41,110 bases of DNA, taken from positions 1 through 41,110 of the forward strand of contig CAZVYJ010000025.1 of assembly GCA_964631565.1 (NCBI GenBank). The letters are read 5' to 3'. This document shows, one piece after another, positions 1 through 8,176 of the stretch. Below the pieces are notes generated by a model, which did not search any database, was not told the origin of the DNA, and worked only from the letters and a program-made list of their open reading frames with translations. The stretch comes from CAZVYJ01 sp964631565. GTDB lineage: Bacteria; Planctomycetota; Phycisphaerae; SM23-33. The position numbers and the translations under genes are program-made. Positions within the stretch are counted from its first letter, which is position 1. Every line of letters begins with the position of its first letter.

Positions 1-1
1 C

Positions 2-54
2 GCAATGGGTAAGATGGGCAAAGCGCATAAAGTCCTGACGGTCGCGGCTCGTTA
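2..54 (+). CDS. C-terminal tail of an unidentified gene (partial)
   Basis: The second frame is open from the left edge to a TAA at 52-54 and encodes 17 residues ending HKVLTVAAR. It reads like a genuine basic C-terminus, but too little is present to assign a family. It converges on serS. The stretch between them (55-207) holds an inverted repeat, GCCTGT near 97 and ACAGGC near 125, and no other gene. That this is coding is inferred only from composition and position. Confidence 0.3.
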
Positions 55-207
55 ATGCGCAAATCGCCTGTTATTTCAGCGTATCTTTTCCATTCTGCCT
101 GTGTATGAACGCGGCGTTTCTGTGTCAGACAGGCTTTCACTGACCGCTCCCTCACTGTTGCGGCTCTTTAGTCTATGTATCTTACAAGGTTTTTGTGAAC
201 AGGCTCT

Positions 208-1479
208 TTACTTCGCTTCTATCTTTTCCATGCCGTTCATGTAGGGACGCAGCGCCTGCGGCACGGTTATGCTGCCGTCGGCGTTCTGGTAAAGCTCCAG
301 GATCGGAATCAGCACGCGCGGGCTTGCGATGACCGTGTTGTTCAGCGTGTGGCAGTACCGGATTTTGCCGTCGGCGTCGCGGTATCGCATGTTCAGCCGC
401 CTCGCCTGGAACTCGAAGAAGCGGCTGGCTGAATGCGTTTCGCTGTAGCTCTTGCGGGACGGCATCCACGCCTCGATGTCGAATTTCTTGACCTGGCCCA
501 TGCCGAGGTCGCCCGTGCAGACGTTCACGACGCGGTAGGGCAGGCCTAAGGCTTTCATTACATCCTCGGCGTTGGCGAGTATCTCTTCATGGTGCTTTAT
601 CGATGTCTGCTCGTCGTTTCTGCAGATGACGACCTGCTCGACCTTGTCGAAGTAGTGCACGCGGTACAGGCCGTAGGTATCCTTGCCGGCAGCTCCGGCC
701 TCCCGGCGGAAACACGTCGAAAGCGCAATGTACTTCTTGGGCAGTTCAGCCTCGTCCAGAATTTCGTCACTGTGGTAGGCTGTCACCGAAACTTCGCTGG
801 TGCCGACCAGGCTCATGTTGTCGCGCTCGGCGAGGTATGCCTGCTCGCGCCCGACCGGGAAGTAGCCCGTGCCGTACATTACTGATTCGTTGACCAGTAC
901 CGGCACGGTCAGCAGCTGGTAGCCCTTGGCTATCATCTTGTCGACAGCCAGCCGGAGAATCGCCTGGTGCAGCATGGAGCCTGCGCCCTTGAGGATGAAG
1001 TTTCTCGAACCGGCCAGCTTCACGCCTCGCTTAATGTCAATTATCCCCAGCGCCTCGCCCAGCTGGACGTGGTCCTTCGGCTCGAAATCAAACTTGCGGA
1101 CCTCGCCCTCCTTGCGGATGACGACATTTTCCGTGTCGTCCTTTCCGACGGGCACATCGTCAGCCGGCGGCTGGGGAACAAGCAGCATGAGATCGTTGAA
1201 CCGCGACTCAAGCTCGGCTATTACGTCGTTGAGCTGCTTGGCGCGGGCCTTCAGTTCGCTCATTTTGGTGACGACGGCCTGCTTTTCGTCGCCTTTAAGC
1301 TTTGCGATTTCCTTGCCGGCTGTGTTCTGGGCGGTGCGCAGATCCTGAAATTCCCTGCGGGCGTTCATGAGCTTCGAGTCGACGGCCAGCAATTCGTCGA
1401 TATCAACGCTGAAGTTCTTTACCTTCGCCGCATCGGCGTATTTCTTCGGATTTTCGCGAATAAGTTTGATGTCAATCAT
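208..1479 (-). CDS. serS: Seryl-tRNA synthetase
   Basis: This class II aminoacyl-tRNA synthetase charges tRNA-Ser (and tRNA-Sec where present) with serine in the cytoplasm. The 423-aa length is normal for the family. The first ~105 residues form the long antiparallel coiled coil that grips the tRNA variable arm (MIDIKLIRENPKKY start, then Lys/Glu/Ala-rich helices). The catalytic core follows: motif 2 is in STCFRREAGAAGKDTYGLYR and motif 3 in HTLNNTVIASPRVLIPILE. The ATG is preceded by GGAAGGA at a 7-nt gap. The gene stands alone on the minus strand, convergent with the gene tail at the left edge and divergent from the nusA run. Family assignment is very secure. Confidence 0.97.
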   Translation of the reverse strand: MIDIKLIRENPKKYADAAKVKNFSVDIDELLAVDSKLMNARREFQDLRTAQNTAGKEIAKLKGDEKQAVVTKMSELKARAKQLNDVIAELESRFNDLMLLVPQPPADDVPVGKDDTENVVIRKEGEVRKFDFEPKDHVQLGEALGIIDIKRGVKLAGSRNFILKGAGSMLHQAILRLAVDKMIAKGYQLLTVPVLVNESVMYGTGYFPVGREQAYLAERDNMSLVGTSEVSVTAYHSDEILDEAELPKKYIALSTCFRREAGAAGKDTYGLYRVHYFDKVEQVVICRNDEQTSIKHHEEILANAEDVMKALGLPYRVVNVCTGDLGMGQVKKFDIEAWMPSRKSYSETHSASRFFEFQARRLNMRYRDADGKIRYCHTLNNTVIASPRVLIPILELYQNADGSITVPQALRPYMNGMEKIEAK

Positions 1480-1632
1480 CTGAAATCCTTCCGTCAGGGC
1501 GTGTTCAGCAGCCCTGATTAGCCTCTAAGACGTACCGGCAGAGACGCTTTTGGTCAAGCTAAACTTCGCTGTAGTGCTGTGATGCGCAATTTGTTGCAGG
1601 CCGCCAGTGGGCCTGGGGAGGGGGGAATTTCA

Positions 1633-1660
1633 TTGACTGGGCATGTGGGAGTTCTATAAT
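1633..1660 (+). promoter_or_regulatory. Strong sigma70-type promoter of the structured RNA
   Basis: A -35 box TTGACT (1633-1638) and a perfect -10 box TATAAT (1655-1660) are separated by 16 bp. This is the best promoter match I saw in the window. Transcription would start near 1667 and run toward nusA, but no plausible reading frame follows for over 500 nt. Confidence 0.7.
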
Positions 1661-1666
1661 CAACCA

Positions 1667-2106
1667 CTTAAGCGGCTGATAGAACCGTTTTTTGTGTGTT
1701 TGAGCCGGCCTGCCATGCAGTTCAGGCAGGCGGAAACGGTTGGTTTTTGCGCGAAAGAGAAGCAGACAGGTAAGTAAGCCGCCGCCGGCTAAGATAAGCC
1801 GGTTATGTCGGTTACGACAACATGGTATATGGAATTCGGTAAAGTGATGTTCGTCACAAAGCTTAGAGTTTCAGGTCGGGAGTCACAGACGTGGTGATTC
1901 ACCAGACCAGGGTGCAGGACGGTGTGTAGGCTCCATGCCAATCCGTCTTTGCCCTGTTTCGTCCCGTTTGGGACGGAACAGCCCGCGTTCAGGCGGGACG
2001 ATGCGGCGTTGCGCAGGCCGGATAACTGATTCGGCCGGCAGCTTCGATACATGTTTGCATCGGCCCGAGTGGGCCTGAGAAGTGGGCATGGCGACCCACT
2101 TTTTTT
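1667..2106 (+). ncRNA. Candidate ~440-nt structured RNA or long nusA leader
   Basis: This gene-free stretch lies between a near-consensus promoter (1633-1660) and an intrinsic terminator (2080-2106), and is packed with complementary segments in series. An 8-bp helix (1683-1690 with 1734-1741) encloses a 7-bp hairpin (1708-1714 with 1725-1731). Further hairpins are CCGGCT/AGCCGG (1785-1802), TGTCG/CGACA (1806-1819), and nested CAGGG/CCCTG (1908-1912 with 1952-1956) around GACGG/CCGTC (1918-1922 with 1943-1947). Then come CGTCCC/GGGACG (1960-1975), a CCCGC/GCGGG hairpin just after, and GGCCC/GGGCC (2062-2075). I find none of the hallmark sequences of RNase P RNA, tmRNA, SRP RNA or common riboswitches. 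It is either an independent small RNA or an attenuator-type leader for nusA, which starts 94 nt past the terminator. Presence of an RNA is inference from promoter, folds and terminator. Confidence 0.55.
2080..2106 (+). terminator. Intrinsic terminator ahead of nusA
   Basis: A 7-bp stem AAGTGGG (2080-2086) with CCCACTT (2095-2101) and an 8-nt loop runs straight into seven T residues (2100-2106). It is oriented to stop plus-strand transcription just before nusA, so it either ends the structured RNA or acts as an attenuator of the nusA operon. Confidence 0.75.
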
Positions 2107-2200
2107 GTCGCCTTGAAAAGCGAAAAAGTGTGAACGAGTGCGAATGCTAAAGAATCTCGTCCGGATCAGTTGGGCGAGCCATTGAGGACAAGGAATACGC

Positions 2201-3463
2201 ATGAATCAGGAACTTTTACGGATTGTAGACAGCGTTGCCCGGGACAAGAACATCGATGGTGAGACGGTGTTTGAGGATCTCGAAGCGGCCATGCTGTCGG
2301 CCATTCGCAAGGCCAATGCGCACACCGAGAACGTCGAAGTCAAGATAAACCGCCAGACCGGCGATATTACGGCTTCCGTCGACGGCAAGCCGATGAGCGT
2401 TCGCGACCTCGGCAGGATCGCCGCCCAGACCGCCAAGCAGGTAATGATTCAGCGGATTCGCGAAGCGGAGCGCGACAGCGTTTACGAGGAATATCTCGAG
2501 CGGAAGGGCGAGATAGTAACCGGGCGTATCGCGCGATGGGAAGGCGGCTCGCTCGTGGTGGACCTCGGGCGCACCGAAGCCTACCTGCCGAAAGGCGAGC
2601 AGATTCCGGGCGAATCGCACCTGCCGGAAGAACGCGTGCGGGCGATGGTGCTCGACGTTCGCGAGCAGCCCAGCCAGGTGAGAGTTATCCTGTCCAGGAC
2701 GCACCCCGATTTCATCCGCGCGCTGTTCGAGCTTGAAGTGCCTGAAGTGGCCGAAGGAATCATCGAGATACGCGCCCTGGCCCGCGAGGCCGGCTACCGC
2801 ACCAAGGTCGCCGTCAACAGCCTCGATACGAAGGTCGACGCCGTCGGCGCGTGCGTGGGCATTCGCGGCAGCAGAATCAAGAATATCGTTGACGAACTCG
2901 GCGGCGAGAAAATCGATATCGTGCGCTGGAACGATTCGTCGAAAATCCTCATCGCCAACGCCCTCAAGCCGGCCGAGGTCGCGGAAGTGGCCTTGTGCTT
3001 CGAGCTTGGCAGGGCCATCGTGGTCGTCACCGACGACCAGCTTTCACTTGCCATAGGCAAGCGAGGCCAGAACGTCCGCCTGGCGGCCAGACTGACCAAC
3101 TGGGATATCGACATACTGACTCCGAACGAGTTCAACGCGGCTCTCGACATCATGGAAAAGACGCTGCGCGAGATAGAAGGCGTTGATTCGACGATAGTGG
3201 ACCAGATTATAGCCATGGGCATGGTCAACGTTCTGGATGTTGAAGAAGTCGGCCCCGAACCGCTGGTCAGCGAACTGGGCATGGATGCAGAGCTTGCCCG
3301 GAAGATAGTCGTTCGCTGTGCCGAGCGGGCCAAGCGGCTTGCGGATGAACAGTCCAGGACGGAAGCGAGAAAAGCCGCCGAAGCGGCCGCGGCAGAATCA
3401 GCCGACGAATCGGATGCCGAAAGCTATATCCAGACGGATGAAAATCCGCCGCAGGCACAATAG
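2201..3463 (+). CDS. nusA: Transcription termination/antitermination protein NusA
   Basis: NusA binds RNA polymerase and nascent RNA to modulate pausing, termination and antitermination. Domain order is standard for 420 aa. The N-terminal polymerase-binding domain spans about 1-100. An S1 domain begins near residue 103 (GEIVTGRIARWEGG). Two KH domains follow, marked by GIRGSR near 219 and GKRGQN near 287. A short helical tail ends in an Ala/Glu/Asp-rich acidic segment. The ATG follows AAGGA at a good distance. It is the first gene of the plus-strand run; infB starts 73 nt after its stop. The rimP gene that usually precedes nusA is absent, and its place is taken by the structured region. A terminator 94 nt upstream may regulate the gene. 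Confidence 0.96.
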   Translation: MNQELLRIVDSVARDKNIDGETVFEDLEAAMLSAIRKANAHTENVEVKINRQTGDITASVDGKPMSVRDLGRIAAQTAKQVMIQRIREAERDSVYEEYLERKGEIVTGRIARWEGGSLVVDLGRTEAYLPKGEQIPGESHLPEERVRAMVLDVREQPSQVRVILSRTHPDFIRALFELEVPEVAEGIIEIRALAREAGYRTKVAVNSLDTKVDAVGACVGIRGSRIKNIVDELGGEKIDIVRWNDSSKILIANALKPAEVAEVALCFELGRAIVVVTDDQLSLAIGKRGQNVRLAARLTNWDIDILTPNEFNAALDIMEKTLREIEGVDSTIVDQIIAMGMVNVLDVEEVGPEPLVSELGMDAELARKIVVRCAERAKRLADEQSRTEARKAAEAAAAESADESDAESYIQTDENPPQAQ

Positions 3464-3536
3464 CAGTTTGAATGCCGGCTGATTGTATCAGCCGGTTTGT
3501 GATAAAGATAACGGCTTTGAATGCCGGGAGGTTTCC

Positions 3537-6191
3537 TTGGCAACGCGTGTTTTCGAACTTGCCAGAGAGCTTGGCGTAACCAGCAAGGTTGTGCTTGATA
3601 AGTGCCGTGCAGAAGGTCTCGATGTGAAGAACCACATGGCGACGCTGTCTGCAGGGCTTGAAGCCACCGTGCGCGAATGGTTCAGTGAGGGCGAAGGCAG
3701 CACCGCGATTGAAACCTCCGAGCATGTCGACCTTAAAGAAGCTCGCAAAGAGGCCCGCAAAAGCCGTCGCCGCAGCAAAAAAGCCGAAGAAGAACCGCAG
3801 GCAGCCGAGGTTGCCCAGCCCGCAGCCGAAGCGGCGAAAGAAGCGCCCGCAGCCGAGGCGGCTAAGGCCGAAGCCGTCGCGGAGCCGGCCGCTCCGGCCG
3901 AACCTGAGGCGCCTGTTGAAGCGCCCCAGCCGTCTGCACCGCCCGAACAACCGCCGGTCGAACTCGCCGCAAAGGCTGCGGAACCTGCCGCCGAACAGCC
4001 GTCTTCACGCATAATCAAAAAACATGAACCGAAGAGGCCTCATTCGGTCAAACCGGCCGGTCCGCAGGTTGTTCCCCAACCGGCCAAACTCAAAGGCCCG
4101 CGAGTTATCCGCGTCGAGAAGCCCGACTTCATATTCAGGCCTCCTTCACGGAGTACGTTTGTTTCGCAGGGGCCGATTATTGCGGACTCCGCCAGCCTTG
4201 CCAAAGAAATGTTCGATGAAAGCGAGCAGGTCCGCGGCAAGAAGGGTAAAAAGCGCAATCCGCGCCGTCGCGGCGCTTCTCGTATGGGCGACAGCGGCGA
4301 AAAGCTCAAGGAATGGCGGGACCAGGACCTTCAGGAACGGTCTGAACGCCTTGCCGCTGCGGGCGGCGGGCTGAGACGGCATCGTGCAGCCGTCACCGGC
4401 GGAAAGGCCGCCTCCAAGCCCACCATCAAGGCCGGCAGGGTCGAAATCGAAGAGCCGATTACCGTCAAGAGTCTTTCAGCGGCTACCGGCCTGAAAAGCG
4501 CAACGATAATCAAATCCCTGATGGGCATCGGTATTATGGCGACCGTTAATCAGGTAATCACGCGTGAGCAGGCGGAACTGATTACCACTGAGTATGATAT
4601 CGAACTGGTCGTCAACCGTGCCAAGACAGCCGTAGAAAGACTGCTGGAAAAATTTGAATCGCGCAAGCCGGGCAAACTTACTCCTCGCGCGCCTGTCGTT
4701 ACGTTCCTCGGCCACGTCGACCACGGCAAAACGTCGCTGCTGGACTATATCCGCAATACATCGACGGCCGAAGGCGAAGCCGGCGGCATCACCCAGCATA
4801 TCGGCGCGTACCGCTACGACAAGGACGGCAATCATGTCGTGTTCCTCGATACGCCCGGCCATGAGGCCTTCACCGCCATGCGTGCTCGCGGCGCGAATAT
4901 GACCGACGTTGTCGTACTCGTGGTCGCCGCCGATGACGGAGTCATGCCTCAGACCATCGAGGCTATCAGTCACGCCAAGGCCGCCAAGGTGCCTATTGTC
5001 GTCGCATTGAATAAAATCGACGCGCCAAACGCGAACGTCCAGCGAGCGCTGGGCCAGCTTGCGGAATACGACCTCCAGCCTCGCGAATGGGGCGGCACTA
5101 CCGAAGTTATCCAGACCAGCGCCATCAGGGGCGACGGCATGGATACGCTTGTCGAGACGCTCAGCCTCGAAGCCGAACTGCTGGAACTGAAGGCCGACGC
5201 CGACGCTCCCGCCAGCGGATACGTAATCGAAGCCGAGATGAGCCAGGGCCGAGGCGCCGTCGCCAGGCTGCTTGTGCGCAACGGCACGCTGAAGATCGGT
5301 GATATTATTCTGGCAGGCACGAGCTACGGCCGCGTCCGCCAGCTTGTTGACGATCGCGGCAGGAACATTCAGAAGGCCGGCCCGGCCACGCCCGTGGAAG
5401 TTTCGGGCCTGGACGGCGTTCCGGAAGCGGGCGACAAGTTCTTCATCGTCGATGATATCGATGAGGCCCGCGAAGCCGCTGAAGAGCGAAGGCATCTTGT
5501 CCGCGCCGAATCGCTCGCAGCCGCTCCCCAGAGAACACTCGAAGGCCTGCTGAGCCAGATAAAGGCCGGCGAGGCCAACGAACTTGCGTTGATTCTCAAG
5601 GCCGACGTTCAAGGTTCGGTCGAGGCGATAAAAGGTTCACTGGACAAACTCAGCACGGAAGAAACCAGGGTCAATATCCTGCACGCCGCGGTCGGCGGAA
5701 TAAGCACGGGCGACGTCGCCCTTGCGGAGGCGTCCAACGCCATAATCATCGGTTTCAACGTGGTGGCCGACGCAATGGCCCGCCAGGAAGCCGAGGCCAA
5801 GAAGGTCGATATACGCCTTTATCGCATCATCTACGACATTATCGAGGACATCCGCCGTGCTCTCGAAGAGGGCCTGACGCCGGAGGTAAAGGAAGAGGTT
5901 CTCGGTCACGCCCAGGTCCGGCAGGTGTTCAAGATTTCCCGCATCGGCACTATCGCCGGCTGCTATGTGACCGACGGCAAGGCGGTCCGCAATGCGAAGG
6001 TGAGAATAATCAGGAACAATGTCGTTATAGAAGACGGCAGATCGCTGGACAGCCTCAAGCGGTTCAAGGATGACGTCAGGGAAGTCCGGTCGGATATGGA
6101 ATGCGGCGTGAAGGTAGCCGGGTACGACGACATCAAGGAAGGAGACATATTCGAGTTCTACCAGCAGGTAGAAGTGGCCCGCAGACTGTAG
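3537..6191 (+). CDS. infB: Translation initiation factor IF-2
   Basis: This GTPase brings fMet-tRNA to the 30S subunit and promotes subunit joining. I place the start at TTG 3537, which has GGGAGG at 3526-3531, 5 nt upstream, and opens with the family N-terminus (ATRVFELARELGV). The frame runs back to 3483 without support. The product is 884 aa. An IF2N domain at about 1-50 is followed by a long Ala/Pro/Glu/Lys-rich linker, a second IF2N domain (EEPITVKSLSAATGLK), then the G domain. G1 is GHVDHGKT near 392, G2 GGITQHIG, G3 DTPGHEAF, G4 NKID near 492 and G5 TSA. Domains II, III and the fMet-tRNA-binding domain complete the usual layout. It follows nusA directly, the classic gene order. Confidence 0.97.
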   Translation: MATRVFELARELGVTSKVVLDKCRAEGLDVKNHMATLSAGLEATVREWFSEGEGSTAIETSEHVDLKEARKEARKSRRRSKKAEEEPQAAEVAQPAAEAAKEAPAAEAAKAEAVAEPAAPAEPEAPVEAPQPSAPPEQPPVELAAKAAEPAAEQPSSRIIKKHEPKRPHSVKPAGPQVVPQPAKLKGPRVIRVEKPDFIFRPPSRSTFVSQGPIIADSASLAKEMFDESEQVRGKKGKKRNPRRRGASRMGDSGEKLKEWRDQDLQERSERLAAAGGGLRRHRAAVTGGKAASKPTIKAGRVEIEEPITVKSLSAATGLKSATIIKSLMGIGIMATVNQVITREQAELITTEYDIELVVNRAKTAVERLLEKFESRKPGKLTPRAPVVTFLGHVDHGKTSLLDYIRNTSTAEGEAGGITQHIGAYRYDKDGNHVVFLDTPGHEAFTAMRARGANMTDVVVLVVAADDGVMPQTIEAISHAKAAKVPIVVALNKIDAPNANVQRALGQLAEYDLQPREWGGTTEVIQTSAIRGDGMDTLVETLSLEAELLELKADADAPASGYVIEAEMSQGRGAVARLLVRNGTLKIGDIILAGTSYGRVRQLVDDRGRNIQKAGPATPVEVSGLDGVPEAGDKFFIVDDIDEAREAAEERRHLVRAESLAAAPQRTLEGLLSQIKAGEANELALILKADVQGSVEAIKGSLDKLSTEETRVNILHAAVGGISTGDVALAEASNAIIIGFNVVADAMARQEAEAKKVDIRLYRIIYDIIEDIRRALEEGLTPEVKEEVLGHAQVRQVFKISRIGTIAGCYVTDGKAVRNAKVRIIRNNVVIEDGRSLDSLKRFKDDVREVRSDMECGVKVAGYDDIKEGDIFEFYQQVEVARRL

Positions 6192-6307
6192 GAGACATTT
6201 AAAAACTCAAAGAGTGACTGATTCTATGAGTTCTGTAATTTTTAACCAGTTAACCAGACGGCGGGTCGGTCAACCAATTGGTAAATTTTAGTAGAGGCTT
6301 TGCCGAA

Positions 6308-6595
6308 ATGTCCACCACCATTGGAGTGGTTCATCTTAGGTTGCACGTGGCGCAGGCGAACAACCTGAAAGACAAGCGGCGTGTAATCAAGAGTTTCAAG
6401 GATCGGCTGCGAAACAACTGCAATGTCTCCGTAGCCGAGGTCGATGGACTAGACAGCCACCGGTCAGCGGTTCTGGCGGTGGCGATGGTGGGAAACGATA
6501 GACGCTACGTGGAAAGCGGCCTGCAGCAGATTGTGAACGCCGCGGCAAACCACAGGGATATGGTCCTTGTTGAGAGCGAGACATCATGGCTCTAG
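6308..6595 (+). CDS. DUF503 (YlxP-like) small protein
   Basis: A 95-aa protein of the DUF503 family, recognised by GVVHLRLHVAQANNLKDKRR, followed by IKSFKDRLRNNCNVSVAEVD and a C-terminal ESETSWL. The family is commonly found between infB and rbfA, as here, and is thought to be linked to ribosome or translation functions, but its biochemical role is unknown. The ATG at 6308 fits the family N-terminus; an upstream in-frame extension to 6278 has no family match. The stop codon lies in the left arm of a perfect 10-bp hairpin. Confidence 0.85.
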   Translation: MSTTIGVVHLRLHVAQANNLKDKRRVIKSFKDRLRNNCNVSVAEVDGLDSHRSAVLAVAMVGNDRRYVESGLQQIVNAAANHRDMVLVESETSWL

Positions 6596-6750
6596 GCACT
6601 GTGCATTTCAGCACAGTGCCCGGAGCGGGTGAGCGGTGGAACAGTAGAACAGGTGATAACAGAGCGGATTTCAACGTTGGTTGATTCGTTGTAAAAGGAA
6701 TTTATCGCTCACCTGCGGTCTCCTGTTCTCCCGCTCTACTGTTCATATTT
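6595..6750. repeat. Composite hairpin repeat element, copy A
   Basis: The element begins with a perfect 10-bp hairpin, GGCACTGTGC (6595-6604) and GCACAGTGCC (6611-6620). Nested inverted repeats follow: GTGAGCG near 6630 with CGCTCAC near 6708, and GAACAGTAGA near 6643 with TCTACTGTTC near 6735. The right half contains CTCACCTGCGGTCT. A second, diverged copy with the same layout lies at 22767-22920. It fills most of the gap between the DUF503 gene and rbfA. No ORF is present, so it looks like a non-autonomous dispersed repeat. Confidence 0.6.
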
Positions 6751-6806
6751 TTTGTATTTGCTTGACTGATGGCTTTTTATTTTTCGGGCCTGAACAGAGT
6801 AATTGA

Positions 6807-7229
6807 ATGAATCGTAGAACACAGCGTGTTGGCAGCCTGATTCGCAACACCGTGGGCGGTATTCTGCTTGCAAAAATTTCGGATCCGAGGATAGACCCGG
6901 CAAGAACGTCGATTACGCGCGTCGAGGTGCCTGAAGACCTTTTGACGGCGAAAATTTATGTTTCGATAGTCGGCACCAAGGCGGAACAGCGCAGCGCAAT
7001 GCGGGCATTGCATCATGCGGCGGGGCATATTCAGGAACTCATGATGCGAGAAATTTCGCTGAGGAACACGCCGGTGCTGGAATTCGTTCACGACGAAAAT
7101 TTCCAGAAAACGCTGCAGACCCTTCAGCTGATAGAAGAGGCGATGAACGAAATAAGGCAGAAGGAAAAGGACCGGAACCCCTACCCGCGGCAGGGCGGGT
7201 CGGATGCAGATACTGAGCAGGATCAATAA
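6807..7229 (+). CDS. rbfA: Ribosome-binding factor A
   Basis: RbfA binds 30S precursors and assists late 16S rRNA maturation at helix 1. The 140-aa protein has the family pattern: MNRRTQRVGSLIRNTVGGIL at the N-terminus, then DPRIDPARTSITRVEVPEDL, YVSIVGT and a LRNTPVLEFVHDENF segment, all in the KH-type fold. A polar tail of about 25 residues follows. It keeps the nusA-infB-DUF503-rbfA order. The Shine-Dalgarno is weak. truB, ribF and rpsO, frequent neighbours elsewhere, are not here. Confidence 0.93.
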   Translation: MNRRTQRVGSLIRNTVGGILLAKISDPRIDPARTSITRVEVPEDLLTAKIYVSIVGTKAEQRSAMRALHHAAGHIQELMMREISLRNTPVLEFVHDENFQKTLQTLQLIEEAMNEIRQKEKDRNPYPRQGGSDADTEQDQ

Positions 7230-7234
7230 ATCAT

Positions 7235-8143
7235 ATGAAAGATGCCAGGACATACGAAAAAGAGATAAAGAAACTCATCAAGGCCATGCCGAAGACCAAA
7301 CCGTCCGCCTCGACTGACGATCCGGTCAAGGTGATGATCGAAAGCATTCTTGCCGCCGATGCCGGCAGGAAGCAGGTATCTTCAGCCATGGCGGCCCTTA
7401 CCGAAGAGTTCGTCGATTTCAACGAACTTCGCGTGGCCCAGCCCAAGGAAATCGTGGAGTGCCTCGGCAAGGACTTTCCCGACGGTCGGCGCAAGGCCGA
7501 AATGATTCTCAGCGCCCTTCACGGCGTTTTCGAACAGCAGTATTCCATGTCTCTGGAATATGCCAGGAAAATGACCAAGAAAGAACTGCAGCGACACATG
7601 GCTGAACTGGGTCTGGATGACTTCGCCTCAGCCTGCATGATGATTAACGTGTTCGGCGGGCATGCCATTCCCGTGGACCAGAGCCTGGTCGATTGCCTGG
7701 TTCTGCATAAAAGCGTTCATCCGGAAAGCACCATTTCCGATGTGAAGTGTTTCCTCGAACGAATAATTCCGCAGAAGGACGCCCAGTCGGCGCATGAATT
7801 CTTCCGCGGCCTGATAGCGAAGAACGCCAAGGCCATTGAGGAAGTCCGCAAGGCCCGCCAGGAAGCCATCGAGGCCGAGCAGCGTGCTCGTGAAGAAGCC
7901 GAGCGCAAGAAGCGCGAAGAGGCCGAGCGAAAGGCGAAAGAAGCCGAAGAGCGAAAGGCCGCCCGCGAAGCGGCCAAAAAGCTGGCCGCCGAAAAGAAGG
8001 CCCAGAAGGCGAAGGATGCCGAAAAGGCCAGGAAAGCACAAAAGTCGCAGAAAGCCAAAAAGACCGGCAAGGCGACCAAGAAGAAACCGGTGAAAAAGGC
8101 CGCCCCAAAAACCGCCAAGAGGAAAACCGCAAAGAAAAAGTAA
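7235..8143 (+). CDS. Endonuclease III-like HhH protein with lysine-rich tail, catalytic Lys missing
   Basis: Residues ~25-195 resemble the HhH-GPD fold of endonuclease III/A-G glycosylases: MIESILAADAGRKQ in place of LLSAQATD, and FGGHAIPVDQSLVDCL in place of FGWPTIAVDTHIFRV. The Asp of the GPD motif is kept (D148). The helix-hairpin-helix is degenerate: GLDDF (126-130) stands where LPGVGRK is expected, so Phe130 occupies the position of the catalytic Lys. There is no C-terminal four-Cys iron-sulfur loop. Instead a ~100-residue Lys/Ala/Glu tail (from ~200) looks first like a charged helix and then like histone H1-type PKKA repeats, suited to DNA or RNA binding. It starts 5 nt after rbfA and leads to hisG. 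A DNA-binding role without glycosylase or lyase activity is inference. Confidence 0.7.
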   Translation: MKDARTYEKEIKKLIKAMPKTKPSASTDDPVKVMIESILAADAGRKQVSSAMAALTEEFVDFNELRVAQPKEIVECLGKDFPDGRRKAEMILSALHGVFEQQYSMSLEYARKMTKKELQRHMAELGLDDFASACMMINVFGGHAIPVDQSLVDCLVLHKSVHPESTISDVKCFLERIIPQKDAQSAHEFFRGLIAKNAKAIEEVRKARQEAIEAEQRAREEAERKKREEAERKAKEAEERKAAREAAKKLAAEKKAQKAKDAEKARKAQKSQKAKKTGKATKKKPVKKAAPKTAKRKTAKKK

Positions 8144-8176
8144 CTCGCGACAGATTGCGAAGAAGGAAGATGCGTC

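Noticed and set aside
1667..2106. RNase P RNA or tmRNA
   Set aside because: The conserved RNase P core (GAGGAAAGTCC-type) and the tRNA-like ends of tmRNA are missing.
1789..2202. Minus-strand 137-aa open frame
   Set aside because: It runs through the hairpin chain and terminator of the structured region, has no recognisable domain and its start abuts nusA.
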